Position numbers and translations under genes: made by a program. The notes beneath the pieces were generated by a model. That model had not been told where the DNA came from and searched no databases. It saw only the letters and a program-made list of their open reading frames with translations. From Kiloniellaceae bacterium (GTDB lineage: Bacteria; Pseudomonadota; Alphaproteobacteria; Kiloniellales; Kiloniellaceae), in assembly GCA_009377535.1 (NCBI GenBank), contig WHTV01000040.1, positions 1 to 34,765 on the forward strand: a stretch of DNA of 34,765 nucleotides, given 5' to 3'. Shown one piece after another: positions 17,141-26,064 of the stretch (positions are counted from its first letter, which is position 1; each line of letters begins with the position of its first letter).

Positions 17141-18937
17141 TTGATTGGAGCAGCTGCGCGTGAACCAAAAGAGATCTCGATACTACGGTCGCAGGCGGTG
17201 AGCGGGCCCCCCCGTGGACATCAGCTGACGGACAGCTACCGGCGACTCGTCGACGAGGCTGCGCCCGGCGGAGTGCTGTCCGCCGGCGGCGTCTTCACGC
17301 AGTTTCCCGGCGCGGTGCTGCTGGCCGGCCACAACGGCATCGTGCTGGATGCCAACGAGTTGGCCGAGCCCATCGGCCAGGTGCTGCAGTCCGGCCAGAA
17401 CGAAGAGCTGCGCGGCGCCATCCAGGCCGCCCTCGCCGGCAACTCCGCTCAGATCAATCCGCTGGTGGTCAGAGGCGCAGAGCGCGGCACCGTGGTGGAG
17501 CGCGCCTTCGACGTCGTGGTGCTGCCCTGGGCCGGCAGTACCGTCGCCCTGCTGCTCGGCCGTGACGTGACACTGGAGCGCCGCCTGCGCGCGGCACTGG
17601 TGGAATCGCGGCAGCGCTACAAGGACTTGGTCGAGATCTCCAACGACTTCGCCTGGGAGACCGACACCGCTGGACGCTTCGTCTTCGTCTCGCCGCGCGG
17701 GGCACTCGGCTATCCGGCGTCCGAACTGGTCGGCCGCCTGGCCCGCGACCTGCTGCTCGACTCCGCCCCCCTGATCGACAGCGTCGAGACTTCTCCCTTC
17801 ACTGCCAAGTCTACGGTCGAGGCTGCCGAGCTTTGGGTGCGCGGCGCTGCAGGCGAGCAACTCTGTCTGCTGTCGACGGCCCTGCCGCTGACTTCCGAGG
17901 GCGGCGCCTGGATCGGCGCGCGCGGGGTCTGCCGCGACATCACCGGTCTGCGCTGCCAGGAGGCTGACCTCGCCGAGGCGCGCAACCGCGAGCGCCTGTT
18001 CTCCTACATCGTCAACATGGTGCGCCGGGAGCTCGATCCCGCGCGCATGCTGGATGCCACCGCCGAGGCCTTGATGCCGGCGCTGGCGCTTGCCGGGCTG
18101 TCGATCCACGCCCTGGTGGACGGCGCCCTCGGCACGGCCCTGGCACAGTCCGGCAAGCCGGCTCAGAGCGACCTGCTGGCCTCCCTGGTGAAGCAGCTCG
18201 CCGAAGGCCGTCCGGCGGTCGAGCTGCAGGATCCCAGCGGCGAGTTGCTGCTGCGCGCCACGCGCTTCCGCGACAAGACCAACGGCCTGCTCTGCGCCTG
18301 GCGCGCCAGCGGCAGCCCGCGCTGGGCGGCCGAGGACCGCAGCCTGCTCGACAACATCGCCGGCCAGGTCGGCCTCGCCATCGAGCAGCTCGACCGGCAG
18401 ACCGAGATGGCCGTGCTTTCCATGACGGACCCGCTGACGGGCCTGCACAACCGGCGCGGTTTTATCGACAGCCTCGAGCACTGCGTCGGCGGGGAAGCTT
18501 CGAAGGTCAAGGGGGCCCTGTTTTACATCGATCTCGACAACTTCAAGCGGGTCAACGACACCCACGGCCACCAGACCGGCGACGAGGCGTTGCTCGAGGT
18601 TGCCGCCCTGATGAAGGAGCAGATTCGCGGTGACGACCTCGCTGCGCGTCTCGGCGGCGACGAGTTCGCGCTGTTCCTCTGCGGCATCGATCGTGCCGCA
18701 GCGGAGCGCAAGGGCGAGCTGCTGCTGAAGGCGGCCGAGCGGCTGCGCGGCTTCTCCGGCGATGCAGCCCACCCGCTGGGCCTCTCGCTCGGCGTGGCCC
18801 TCTACGACGCTCGCACCGGCGAGGGCCTCGATTCCCTGTTCCGTCGCGCCGACGAGGCGATGTACGGCGCCAAGCGCGCCGGCAAGCACAGCCTGAACCT
18901 GGCTTCCGACTACGACCGCAGAGGAGGCAGGAAGTGA
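17141..18937 (+). CDS. PAS/GAF-domain diguanylate cyclase
   Basis: A predicted soluble diguanylate cyclase of up to 598 residues that makes c-di-GMP. Numbering from the TTG at 17141, an N-terminal PAS-like module lies at about 55-145 and a second PAS domain at about 157-275 (YKDLVEISNDFAWETD, ARGVCRDITGL). A GAF-like region follows at about 285-418 and the GGDEF domain at 425-590. The active-site loop is GGDEF at 505-509. The inhibitory RxxD site is present five residues upstream (Arg496, Asp499), so product inhibition is expected. No membrane helix or EAL domain is seen. The start is uncertain: no ATG is available, and GTG at 17198 is an equally good alternative giving 579 residues. The stop overlaps the start of the DUF2336 gene. 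Confidence 0.9.
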   Translation: MIGAAAREPKEISILRSQAVSGPPRGHQLTDSYRRLVDEAAPGGVLSAGGVFTQFPGAVLLAGHNGIVLDANELAEPIGQVLQSGQNEELRGAIQAALAGNSAQINPLVVRGAERGTVVERAFDVVVLPWAGSTVALLLGRDVTLERRLRAALVESRQRYKDLVEISNDFAWETDTAGRFVFVSPRGALGYPASELVGRLARDLLLDSAPLIDSVETSPFTAKSTVEAAELWVRGAAGEQLCLLSTALPLTSEGGAWIGARGVCRDITGLRCQEADLAEARNRERLFSYIVNMVRRELDPARMLDATAEALMPALALAGLSIHALVDGALGTALAQSGKPAQSDLLASLVKQLAEGRPAVELQDPSGELLLRATRFRDKTNGLLCAWRASGSPRWAAEDRSLLDNIAGQVGLAIEQLDRQTEMAVLSMTDPLTGLHNRRGFIDSLEHCVGGEASKVKGALFYIDLDNFKRVNDTHGHQTGDEALLEVAALMKEQIRGDDLAARLGGDEFALFLCGIDRAAAERKGELLLKAAERLRGFSGDAAHPLGLSLGVALYDARTGEGLDSLFRRADEAMYGAKRAGKHSLNLASDYDRRGGRK

Positions 18938-20211
18938 GGGTGCTCGGGATCGGACGCCGCAAGCTGCCGGAGAAGCTTTCCTACGAGGAGAGCCGGGAAC
19001 TGGCCCAGAGCGGCTCGGACAGCACCCGCGCCAACCTCGCAGCGCGCGCCGACCTGCGTCCGGAGGTGCTTTATTTCCTGGCGGAGGACCCCTCCACCGA
19101 GGTGCGCCGACGCATCGCCGCCAATGCACAGACGCCGGGCCATGCCGACCTCGTCCTGGCCCGCGATGCCGACGAGGCGGTGCGCGCCGAGTTGGCCTCC
19201 AAGATCGCCAAGCTGACCGCCGAGGAGAGCCGCGGCGCGCAGGAGCAAGCGCAGCGCTTCGTCGAGGAGACCCTGGAGCTGCTGGCGCGCGACCAGGCCA
19301 CTCGGGTACGCCAGATCCTCGCCGAAGCCTTGAAGTCGGTAGCCGGAGCACCGCCGCAGGTGATCCAGCAGCTGGCGCGGGACGCGGAGGACGTGGTCGC
19401 TTGCCCGGTGCTCGAGTTCTCGCCGCTGCTGAGCGATGAGGATTTGCTGGAAATCATTGCCTCTTCGGGCCTCTCCAGCCGGCTCTGCGCGATCTCCCGC
19501 CGCAACGCCCTGGGCGAGACGATTTCCGATGCCATCGTGCAGCGCGACGACCGCCAGGCGGTGAGCGAGCTGCTGGCCAACAAGTCAGCACAGATCCGCG
19601 AGGAAACCCTCGACAATCTGATCGACGCCTCGGCGAGGGAACCTGCATGGCAGCAGCCCTTGGTCGAGCGGCCGATGCTGCCAGCGCGGGCGGTGAAGAA
19701 GCTCGCCGGTCTCGTCGCTGAGTCGCTGCTGCAGAAGCTGCAGAACCGCAGCGACCTCGACAAGCAGACCGCCAAGGCGGTGGCCGACGAGGTGCGCAAG
19801 CGCATCGAGGAAGGCGCCGCCGACGCACCCGCGGCAGCAAAGGCGGCGGCGCCGATTGTCAGTCCGGCCGAAGAGGTGGCCCGGCTGAAGAAGGCGGGCA
19901 AGCTGAACAGCGAGGCGGTAGGCGACGCGGTGCTCGCCGGCCAGCGCGATTTCGTGCGCCACGCCCTGGCGACCATGACAGGTGTCACGCCGGCCTATGT
20001 CGACCGCGTGTTGCAGGGCCACTCGGCCAAGGGCGTCACCGCCCTGGCCTGGAAGGCCGGCTGCTCGATGCGCGTGGCGCTGCAGCTGCAGACCAACATG
20101 GGCGGCATTCCACCGAACAAGGCTCTGCATGCGCGCGACGGCAGCGATTTTCCGCTGTCGCCCGAAGAAATGGAATGGCAGCTCGACTTCTTCGCCAGCC
20201 TCGGCCAGTAG
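18934..20211 (+). CDS. DUF2336 domain-containing protein
   Basis: A 425-residue helical protein matching the DUF2336 pattern. The N-terminal half has HEAT-like repeats (ARADLRPEVLYFLAEDPSTEVRRRIAAN; repeated DxxxxVR elements at about 50-260). A charged helix and an Ala-rich linker (about 300-315) lead to a C-terminal helical domain ending SPEEMEWQLDFFASL. The start is GTG at 18934, with a perfect AGGAGG about 10 nt before it, and it overlaps the cyclase stop (GTGA). Translational coupling to a diguanylate cyclase suggests a role in c-di-GMP signalling or as a scaffold; this is inference. The 3' end is 17 bp from the convergent argB stop. Confidence 0.8.
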   Translation: MRVLGIGRRKLPEKLSYEESRELAQSGSDSTRANLAARADLRPEVLYFLAEDPSTEVRRRIAANAQTPGHADLVLARDADEAVRAELASKIAKLTAEESRGAQEQAQRFVEETLELLARDQATRVRQILAEALKSVAGAPPQVIQQLARDAEDVVACPVLEFSPLLSDEDLLEIIASSGLSSRLCAISRRNALGETISDAIVQRDDRQAVSELLANKSAQIREETLDNLIDASAREPAWQQPLVERPMLPARAVKKLAGLVAESLLQKLQNRSDLDKQTAKAVADEVRKRIEEGAADAPAAAKAAAPIVSPAEEVARLKKAGKLNSEAVGDAVLAGQRDFVRHALATMTGVTPAYVDRVLQGHSAKGVTALAWKAGCSMRVALQLQTNMGGIPPNKALHARDGSDFPLSPEEMEWQLDFFASLGQ

Positions 20212-20228
20212 CCGCCTGCCGGGCCGGA

Positions 20229-21149
20229 TCAGCGCGAGATCAGCGTTCCGATGCCGCCACCGGTGAAGATCTCCAGCAGCATCGAGTGAGGCACGCGGCC
20301 ATCCAATATGACCGCCGCCTCAACGCCTTCGTTCACCGCCCTGACACAGGTCTCCAGCTTGGGAAGCATGCCGCCGGTGATGGTGCCGTCGGCGCGCAGC
20401 TTCTCGACCTGGTCGGCCTTCAGTTCCTGGATCAGCTCACCCGCCTTGTCGAGCACGCCGATGACGTCGGTCAGCAGCAGCAGACGCGAGGCGCCGGCCG
20501 CGGCAGCCACGGCCCCGGCGACGGTATCGGCGTTGATGTTGTAGGTTTCGCCGCCCGCGCCGACGCCGATCGGCGCGATGACCGGGATGATGTCGGAGCT
20601 CTGCAGCGAGGTGAGGATTTTCGGGTCGATCAGGGAGGGCTCGCCCACGAAGCCGAGGTCGAGCACCTTCTCGATGTTGGAATCCGGATCGCGGGTGGTG
20701 CGGCGCAGCTTGCGCGCCTGGATCAGGTTGCCGTCCTTGCCGGAGAGCCCCACGGCGCGCCCACCAGCGGCGTTGATGGCGCTGACGATGGATTTGTTTA
20801 TGGTGCCGGAGAGCACCATCTCCACCACCTCGACGGTGTTCGCGTCGGTGATGCGCAGGCCGTCGATGAACTCGCTCTTCACCTGCAGGCGTTCCAGCAT
20901 GCGGCCGATCTGCGGGCCACCGCCGTGCACCACGATGGGATTGATGCCGACCTGCTTCAGCAGCGCGATGTCGCTGGCAAAGAGCGTCGCCAGCTCCGCA
21001 TCCACCATCGCATGGCCGCCGTACTTGATGACGAAGGTCTTGCCGGCATAGCGGCGCATGAATGGCAGCGCCTCGGTGATGGTCCGGGCCGTGCGCAGCC
21101 AATGCTTGGTGTCGCTGATGTTCTTCTGCGTCATCGCTGAAAGTCCCAT
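20229..21149 (-). CDS. argB: Acetylglutamate kinase
   Basis: A 306-residue amino-acid kinase that phosphorylates N-acetylglutamate in arginine synthesis. Visible are [10 protein letters not shown] (phosphate-binding lysine), [16 protein letters not shown], the [15 protein letters not shown] segment, [13 protein letters not shown], and TDVIGVLD. The N-terminal helix of arginine-sensitive hexameric kinases is present (about 15-32). This suggests feedback inhibition, but the residues were not checked against a structure. Two starts are possible: 21149, and Met6 at 21134, which has a better GGGA ribosome site. It is last in the run from rpmH, 54 bp after engB. Confidence 0.95.
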   Translation of the reverse strand: MGLSAMTQKNISDTKHWLRTARTITEALPFMRRYAGKTFVIKYGGHAMVDAELATLFASDIALLKQVGINPIVVHGGGPQIGRMLERLQVKSEFIDGLRITDANTVEVVEMVLSGTINKSIVSAINAAGGRAVGLSGKDGNLIQARKLRRTTRDPDSNIEKVLDLGFVGEPSLIDPKILTSLQSSDIIPVIAPIGVGAGGETYNINADTVAGAVAAAAGASRLLLLTDVIGVLDKAGELIQELKADQVEKLRADGTITGGMLPKLETCVRAVNEGVEAAVILDGRVPHSMLLEIFTGGGIGTLISR

Positions 21150-21203
21150 TTCACACGAGGCCCGGCGGCCGGCTTCGTCCTGTGGCCGGCGGCGCGGGCC
21201 ACC

Positions 21204-21866
21204 TTAACCCCCGGCAGCCGGCTCGGCCAGAGCCGCTAATGCGGCGCGCAGCTCCGCGATGCCGGCGCCGCTGGCCGAGGACGTCACCATGCAGAGCGGA
21301 TGCGCGGCAGGATGCTTCGCGACGGTCGCCTCGGTCTCCTCGACGATGCGCTTCAGCGCTGCCGGCTTCATCTTGTCGGCCTTGGTCAACACGACCTGGT
21401 AGGAGACGGCGGCGGTGTCGAGCTCCTCCATCACCTGCCTGTCGCTGCTCTTCAGGCCGTGGCGCGCATCGATCAGAAGGCAGACCCGACGCAGCTGCGG
21501 ACGGCCCTTCAGGTAGCCGCGGGTGAGTTGCGTCCAGCGTGCGACGTCGGTCTTGGAGGCACGGGCGTAGCCGTAGCCCGGCAGATCGACCAGGATGAGG
21601 CGGCCGCCGAGGCTGAAGAAGTTCAGCAGCCGCGTGCGCCCCGGCGTGTTGGAGGTGCGCGCCAGGGTCTTGCGGCCGGTCAGGGCGTTCAACAGGCTCG
21701 ACTTGCCGACGTTGGAGCGCCCGGCAAAAGCGACCTCGCTGCCACCGAGGGGCGGCAGATCGTTCTCGTCGGCGGCCGAGACCAGGAAGTCGCAGGCGCC
21801 GGCGAAAAGAAGCCGTCCTGCTTCCAGGGCCGCTTTTTCCTCGTCACTGGATGAGGTGTCTTTCAT
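21204..21866 (-). CDS. engB: Ribosome biogenesis GTP-binding protein EngB/YsxC
   Basis: A 220-residue small GTPase of the TrmE-Era-EngA-EngB group, needed for large ribosomal subunit assembly. G-motifs are intact: G1 GRSNVGKSSLLNAL, the G2-region SNTPGRTR, G3 DLPGYGYA, G4 TKAD and a G5-like TSSASG. The C-terminus ends in an Ala-rich helix. It follows yidC by 21 bp on the same strand, an arrangement seen in many alphaproteobacteria. Confidence 0.95.
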   Translation of the reverse strand: MKDTSSSDEEKAALEAGRLLFAGACDFLVSAADENDLPPLGGSEVAFAGRSNVGKSSLLNALTGRKTLARTSNTPGRTRLLNFFSLGGRLILVDLPGYGYARASKTDVARWTQLTRGYLKGRPQLRRVCLLIDARHGLKSSDRQVMEELDTAAVSYQVVLTKADKMKPAALKRIVEETEATVAKHPAAHPLCMVTSSASGAGIAELRAALAALAEPAAGG

Positions 21867-21887
21867 GGGCCGGCTTTCGTCCTGCCC

Positions 21888-23657
21888 TCAAACCTCTTTC
21901 GGGGGAGTCTTCTTGCCGCTGCCACCGCCGATCGGGACGCCCTGACGCTTCATGATGAAAGCCTGCTGGGCCATGGAGAGCACGTTGTTCCAGGTCCAGT
22001 AGATCACCAGGCCGGCCGGGAAGGTGGCCAGCAGGAAGGTGAAGATCACCGGCATCATGAGGAAGACCTTGGCCTGCACGGGATCGGGCGGCTGCGGGTT
22101 CAGCTTCTGCTGCAGGAACATGGAAATGCCCATCGCCAGCGGCCAGACGCCGATGTTCAAAATGTTGAGGAGACCGAGCTCCGGCGGGCCCCAGGGGAAC
22201 AGGCCGAAGCCGTTGAGAATGGAGGTCGGATCGGGCGCCGAAAGGTCGCGGATCCAGCCGTAGAAGGGCGCATGGCGCATCTCGATGGTGACGAACATCA
22301 CCTTATAGAGTGCGAAGAACACCGGGATCTGGATGAGGATCGGCAGGCAGCCGGACAGCGGATTGGCGCCTTCCTTCTTGTACAACCCCATCATTTCCTG
22401 ATTGAGGCGCTGCTTGTCTTCACCGTAGCGCTCGCGCAGCTCCATCATCTTGGGCTGCAACTTGCGCATCTTCGCCATCGACTTGTAGGACTTGTTGGCC
22501 AGCGGGAAGAACAGCAACTTGATGGCCACCGTCAGCCCCAGGATGGCGAGGCCGAAGTTGCCGAGCTGCGCGTTCAACCAATGCAGGGCAAGGAAGATCG
22601 GCTTGGTGAGGAAATAGAACCAGCCGAAGTCGACCGCCAGGTCGAAGTTGGTGATGCCGTAGGTCTCCTCATAGCGCTGCAGGGTCGGTACCACCTTGGC
22701 GCCGGCGAAGAGGCGGCTGGTGGTCTCCACGCTGGCGCCCGGCGCCACTGTGGCGGCCGTGTAGAGGAAGTCCGACTGGTAGTGGTCGCGCCCGCCCGGT
22801 TGGTTGTAGACGAAGCGGGCCTTTACCTCCGCCGACTGGTCGGGCACCAGGGCGGCCAGCCAGTACTTGTCGGTGATGCCGAGCCAGCCGCCGGTGGTCG
22901 ACTTGTCGATGACGACTTCCTGACCCTGATAGTTGTCCTGCAGGTCACCGTCGTAGTCGTACTCTTCCAGGGTGCCGTTGAACACGCCCAGCGGGCCCTC
23001 GTGCAGAATGTAGAATCCGAGGATCTCGGGGGTGCCGGTGCGCGAAATGAGCCCGAAGGGAGCGACGTCGGCAGCTTGCGCCCCGTTGTTGACGACTCTC
23101 TGGGTCACCGTAAAGAGATAGTCGTCGTCGACCGCGATCACCTGCTCGAAGAGCAGGCCCTCGCCGTTGTCCCAACTCAGGGTCACGGGCGAGTTCTGGG
23201 TGAGCGGACCGCCCTCGGCCGTCCACAGGGTATCGGCCTTCGGCAGCACGATGCTGCTGCCCGGCTTGGCGGCCCAGCCGAAGCGGGAAAAGTAGGGGTT
23301 GGCCGAGCCCTCGGGCGACAGGAGGGTGACCGGCGGGCTCTGCGGGTCGATGGTCTCGCGATACTCCGTCAGGATCAGGTCGTCGAGGCGCGCGCCGCGC
23401 AGGGCGATGGAGCCCGAGAGGCGCGGTGTCTCGATGGAGATGCGGGGGCTGGCGCCGATGACTTCCGCCCGCGCTGGCGCTGCAGGCACGCCGGGAGCGC
23501 CCCCGGGGGACGGCACGCTGCCGCCGGGGGCCGGTGCGCCCTCGGTCGTCGTTTCACTGGTCTGCTGCGGCGGGGTCGCCGGCGGGAAGATGAACTGGAA
23601 GCCGATCAGGATGGCCAGCGACAGGACGATCGCGAGAAGAAGATTGCGCTGTTCCAT
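21888..23657 (-). CDS. yidC: Membrane protein insertase YidC
   Basis: A 589-residue YidC/Oxa1 insertase of the long Gram-negative type. It begins MEQRNLLLAIVLSLAILIGF (TM1 plus signal anchor). A Pro/Ala/Gly linker (about 30-65) and the large periplasmic beta-sandwich domain (about 70-340) follow, then the conserved insertase core (about 360-575) with FFPLANKSYKSMAKM, LPILIQIPVFFALYKV and FPAGLVIYWTWNNVLS. It integrates membrane proteins alone or with SecYEG, including substrates targeted by the SRP whose RNA is also in this window. The frame is open 40 codons upstream, but ATG at 23655-23657 gives the standard N-terminus. Confidence 0.97.
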   Translation of the reverse strand: MEQRNLLLAIVLSLAILIGFQFIFPPATPPQQTSETTTEGAPAPGGSVPSPGGAPGVPAAPARAEVIGASPRISIETPRLSGSIALRGARLDDLILTEYRETIDPQSPPVTLLSPEGSANPYFSRFGWAAKPGSSIVLPKADTLWTAEGGPLTQNSPVTLSWDNGEGLLFEQVIAVDDDYLFTVTQRVVNNGAQAADVAPFGLISRTGTPEILGFYILHEGPLGVFNGTLEEYDYDGDLQDNYQGQEVVIDKSTTGGWLGITDKYWLAALVPDQSAEVKARFVYNQPGGRDHYQSDFLYTAATVAPGASVETTSRLFAGAKVVPTLQRYEETYGITNFDLAVDFGWFYFLTKPIFLALHWLNAQLGNFGLAILGLTVAIKLLFFPLANKSYKSMAKMRKLQPKMMELRERYGEDKQRLNQEMMGLYKKEGANPLSGCLPILIQIPVFFALYKVMFVTIEMRHAPFYGWIRDLSAPDPTSILNGFGLFPWGPPELGLLNILNIGVWPLAMGISMFLQQKLNPQPPDPVQAKVFLMMPVIFTFLLATFPAGLVIYWTWNNVLSMAQQAFIMKRQGVPIGGGSGKKTPPKEV

Positions 23658-23685
23658 AAGACGAGTCGGGCTCCAGGGGCGGGCG

Positions 23686-23973
23686 TCAGCGGCCCGAAAG
23701 GGAATGCAGGTGGTGGTGGCGGTCCGGGCAGAGACCGGGACTTGCAGGCGCCCCGTCGGGGACGGGATCATAGCCAAGGCCGCCCCAGGGATGGCAGCGG
23801 GCGAGGCGCTTCAGCGCCAGCCAGGCACCGACGAGCGGACCGTGGCGGCTCACGGCCTGGCGGGCATAGTCGGAACAGGTCGGGAAATAACGGCAACTAG
23901 GCGGGAACATCGGCGAGATCAGCAGCTGATAGGCGCGAATCAGGGCGAGCAGGACAAAGCCGACGACCTTCAT
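23686..23973 (-). CDS. yidD: Membrane protein insertion efficiency factor YidD
   Basis: A 95-residue YidD. The N-terminal amphipathic helix ([20 protein letters not shown]) is followed by the hallmark [18 protein letters not shown] and the [21 protein letters not shown] motif with its conserved cysteines. It assists YidC-dependent insertion at the inner membrane. The start overlaps the rnpA stop by 4 nt (ATGA), and yidC follows 28 bp downstream. The C-terminal His/Pro-rich tail is variable in the family. Confidence 0.95.
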   Translation of the reverse strand: MKVVGFVLLALIRAYQLLISPMFPPSCRYFPTCSDYARQAVSRHGPLVGAWLALKRLARCHPWGGLGYDPVPDGAPASPGLCPDRHHHLHSLSGR

Positions 23974-24389
23974 TGCGATGCCTCCTTCGTGCTGCGGCGC
24001 TTATCGGTCCCGTCGATCCTGCGGATGGCCTGCTCCAGGTCCGCCCGCAGGGCGTCGTAGGGTCGCGTCAGAGTGGCGACCCGGCCGATCACCACGTAGT
24101 CGGTACCGATTCGGCCGAGGCGCGGAAAAATCTCGGCCGCCGCCGCCCGCAGACGCCGCTTCGCGCGGTTGCGCGCGACGGCGTTGCCAACCTTGCGGGT
24201 CACGGTAAAACCGACCCGCACCTCTGCTTCCTCCCCCGGCGCCACGTGCGCGACAGGCGCCGCGCGGTCTTCACCGTGCTGGCGCCTGGCGGCTTGCAGG
24301 ACGAGGCCGGGCGTGACCCATTTGCGCTTGGCCGCCGCGACCTTGAGGAATTGAGGCCGAGTCTTGAGCCGCCCGACGGTCGGCATCAT
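23970..24389 (-). CDS. rnpA: Ribonuclease P protein component
   Basis: A 139-residue basic protein subunit of RNase P, which with the M1 RNA matures tRNA 5' ends. The RNR signature is present: [18 protein letters not shown] (about 64-81). The N-terminal [12 protein letters not shown] and the YVVIGR strand also fit. A ~20-residue insertion (about 35-55) relative to short homologues is common in alphaproteobacteria. It starts 5 bp after the rpmH stop; either of two adjacent ATGs (24389 or 24386) could be used. Confidence 0.94.
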   Translation of the reverse strand: MMPTVGRLKTRPQFLKVAAAKRKWVTPGLVLQAARRQHGEDRAAPVAHVAPGEEAEVRVGFTVTRKVGNAVARNRAKRRLRAAAAEIFPRLGRIGTDYVVIGRVATLTRPYDALRADLEQAIRRIDGTDKRRSTKEASQ

Positions 24390-24394
24390 GACAC

Positions 24395-24529
24395 TTAGGC
24401 AGAAAGGCGCTTGCGGCCCTTGGCGCGCCGACGGGCAAGTACGCGACGCCCGCCAACGGTTCCCTTACGTGCACGGAACCCGTGGCGGCGCTTGCGAACC
24501 AGCACACTGGGCTGATAGGTGCGCTTCAC
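24395..24529 (-). CDS. rpmH: 50S ribosomal protein L34
   Basis: A 44-residue, very basic protein that is L34 along its full length: it starts [19 protein letters not shown], continues [17 protein letters not shown] and ends SA. The start codon is GTG (24527-24529), with GGAG 7-10 nt upstream. It is the first gene of rpmH-rnpA-yidD-yidC-engB-argB. The gene is too short for an ORF length filter and was found by translating the gap. Confidence 0.97.
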   Translation of the reverse strand: MKRTYQPSVLVRKRRHGFRARKGTVGGRRVLARRRAKGRKRLSA

Positions 24530-24571
24530 GGCAAAACTCCAATATCAGGCTGAATCTCGAATTGACGGGGC

Positions 24572-24600
24572 TGTATAAGGGCGGGCCGGGGCTCTGTCAA
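24572..24600 (-). promoter_or_regulatory. rpmH: Strong sigma-70 promoter of the rpmH operon
   Basis: On the minus strand, a perfect TTGACA (24595-24600), a 17-bp spacer and TATACA (24572-24577, 5/6) form the best consensus promoter in the window. The predicted start is near 24565, giving a ~35-nt leader before the rpmH GTG. Strong expression fits a ribosomal protein gene. Confidence 0.8.
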
Positions 24601-24721
24601 CGACCGCCAGGGTCCCGGGCCGCGGAATCTCCGCCGCGGCTCACGCCTTGGTGACTGGCAGTCCGGTCAGGCAGCGGCTAAAACCGCTCGCTGGCCCGGA
24701 TTTCTGCGGTTTCTGCGGTGC

Positions 24722-24742
24722 CGGCTGCGCCCATCGCCGGCC
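24722..24742. repeat. 21-bp dispersed repeat, copy 2
   Basis: Identical to 11942-11962. Here the repeat is followed by an inverted partner: ATCGCCGG (24733-24740) pairs with CCGGCGAT about 13 bp on, so it can form a hairpin. It lies 55 bp upstream of the TVP38-family start. Confidence 0.6.
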
Positions 24743-24797
24743 GCCGCCCGTCCCGGCGATTGACCGGCCGCCAACCACGATCTAGCAAGGAAATGCC

Positions 24798-25565
24798 ATG
24801 TCCGAGCCGAGCCGAGATCCCGCTGGGGGCCGCGCCGCTATCAAACGGCTGCTGCCGGCTGCCGTGCTGCTCGCCGGCCTGGGCATCTTCCTGGCCTTGG
24901 GCGGCCACCGCTACGTCGCCTTCGACACCCTGGAGGCGCACCGCGAGGCGCTGCTGGACCTGGTCGAGGCCCAGGGCGCCATGGCGGTCCTTGGGTTCAT
25001 CTTCCTCTACGCGGTCATGGTGGCCTTCTCCATCCCGGGAGCACTGGTCATGACCGTGGGCGCCGGCTTCCTCTTCGGCACGCTGCTCGGCGCCGCCAGT
25101 TCCGTCGTCGGAGCGACCCTCGGCGCCGTTGCCGTCTTCCTGGCCGCGCGCACCGCGATCGGCGACCTGTTGCGTGATCGCGCGGGGCCGGCCCTGCGCC
25201 GGATGCGCGCCGGCTTCCAGGAGGATGCGCTCAGCTATCTCCTGGTGCTGCGCCTCATCCCGCTGTTCCCCTTCTGGCTGGTCAACCTGGTACCGGCCTT
25301 TCTCGGCGTTTCGCTGAAGGTCTTCGCCGTGGGCACCCTGCTCGGCATTATTCCCGGCTCGCTGGTCTATGCCTCCGTCGGCAATGGCCTCGGTGCCATC
25401 TTCGCGGCGGGCGAGACCGGAGGCATCAAGGATGCCATGCTGGCGCCGGAGGTGTTGCTGCCGCTTGCCGCCTTGATCGTTCTCTCGCTGCTGCCGGTGT
25501 TGTATAAGAAAGTGCTCCACAGAAACGTGAAGGGTCGGAAGGACGACGGAACCGGCGCTGCGTGA
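24798..25565 (+). CDS. TVP38/TMEM64 (DedA-like, SNARE-associated) family membrane protein
   Basis: A 255-residue inner-membrane protein with about six hydrophobic segments. The family core runs from FSIPGALVMTVGAGFLFGTLLG, an amphipathic re-entrant region with the Gly-rich loop, through VVGATLGAVAVFLAARTA. It ends with LRLIPLFPFWLVNLVPAFLGVSLKVFAVGTLLGIIPGSLVYASVG, all typical of the VTT domain. DedA/VTT proteins are linked to lipid or ion movement across membranes; the substrate here is unknown. The ATG at 24798 follows AAGGAA. It is upstream of the Cys-rich gene by ~208 bp and need not be related to it. Confidence 0.88.
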   Translation: MSEPSRDPAGGRAAIKRLLPAAVLLAGLGIFLALGGHRYVAFDTLEAHREALLDLVEAQGAMAVLGFIFLYAVMVAFSIPGALVMTVGAGFLFGTLLGAASSVVGATLGAVAVFLAARTAIGDLLRDRAGPALRRMRAGFQEDALSYLLVLRLIPLFPFWLVNLVPAFLGVSLKVFAVGTLLGIIPGSLVYASVGNGLGAIFAAGETGGIKDAMLAPEVLLPLAALIVLSLLPVLYKKVLHRNVKGRKDDGTGAA

Positions 25566-25773
25566 GGTGGCCGCCGGCGCGCGGGGCTCTCGCGATCACC
25601 CTTCTTTCACAGGAAGTTGAAGTCAATCGCAGGAGCGTGATTCGTGCTTGCGCGCTGTCCTGCTCATTGTGGGCTCATCGGCGCCCGGCTGCCCGGAGTC
25701 TGGCGGTCCGTCGATGCAAGAGCTTCTCCTTCCGGGGGGCTCCAACAGATCGAATATTTTGGAGGCAAGTGAC

Positions 25774-26064
25774 ATGTTGAAAAAGACTCTGATCGCCTTG
25801 AGCGTCGCGACGGTTTCCGCCGGGACCGCCGCCCTGCCGCTGGCGGCCGCCCACGCCGCTGACACCTCGGTGCAGATCGCAGCCTGCAACCCCTGCAGCC
25901 CTTGTGCGGCGAAGAACGCCTGCAACCCCTGCGCCGCCGCAGTCATCAAGAAACCGTGCAGCCCCTGCAATCCCTGCGCAGCGGCCAATCCCTGTGCGGC
26001 GGCCAACCCCTGTGCGGCCAATCCCTGTGCGGCGGCCAATCCCTGCGCCGCCAAGTCCAACTGA
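25774..26064 (+). CDS. Small secreted Cys/Pro repeat protein (NPCAAA repeats)
   Basis: A 96-residue protein that I do not recognise. The start follows GGAGG (25761-25765) at ideal spacing. Residues 1-28 form a Sec signal peptide with predicted cleavage at AHA|AD. The mature ~68 residues hold 12 cysteines, all but two in Asn-Pro-Cys, Ser-Pro-Cys or Lys-Pro-Cys triplets. The C-terminal part is five in-frame units of Asn-Pro-Cys-Ala-Ala-(Ala), encoded by 18- and 15-bp DNA repeats at 25969-26052. There is almost no other side-chain chemistry (Ala, Asn, Pro, Cys), so a metal-binding, disulfide-linked or post-translationally modified peptide is plausible. Unlike known bufferin precursors it lacks EGKCGEGKCG-type repeats, and no DUF692/DUF2063 maturation genes lie near it. 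A sensor kinase gene follows 166 bp downstream. Confidence 0.8.
   Translation: MLKKTLIALSVATVSAGTAALPLAAAHAADTSVQIAACNPCSPCAAKNACNPCAAAVIKKPCSPCNPCAAANPCAAANPCAANPCAAANPCAAKSN

Noticed and set aside
25612..25640. EcfG-like promoter (GGAAGT ... CGTGA) before the Cys-rich gene
   Set aside because: Both elements deviate from GGAAC and CGTT, and the distance to the start codon is over 130 bp; too weak to list.
25969..26052. Tandem repeats considered as a CRISPR or tandem-repeat locus
   Set aside because: Units of 15-18 bp have no spacers and keep the reading frame of a secreted protein, so they are coding repeats.
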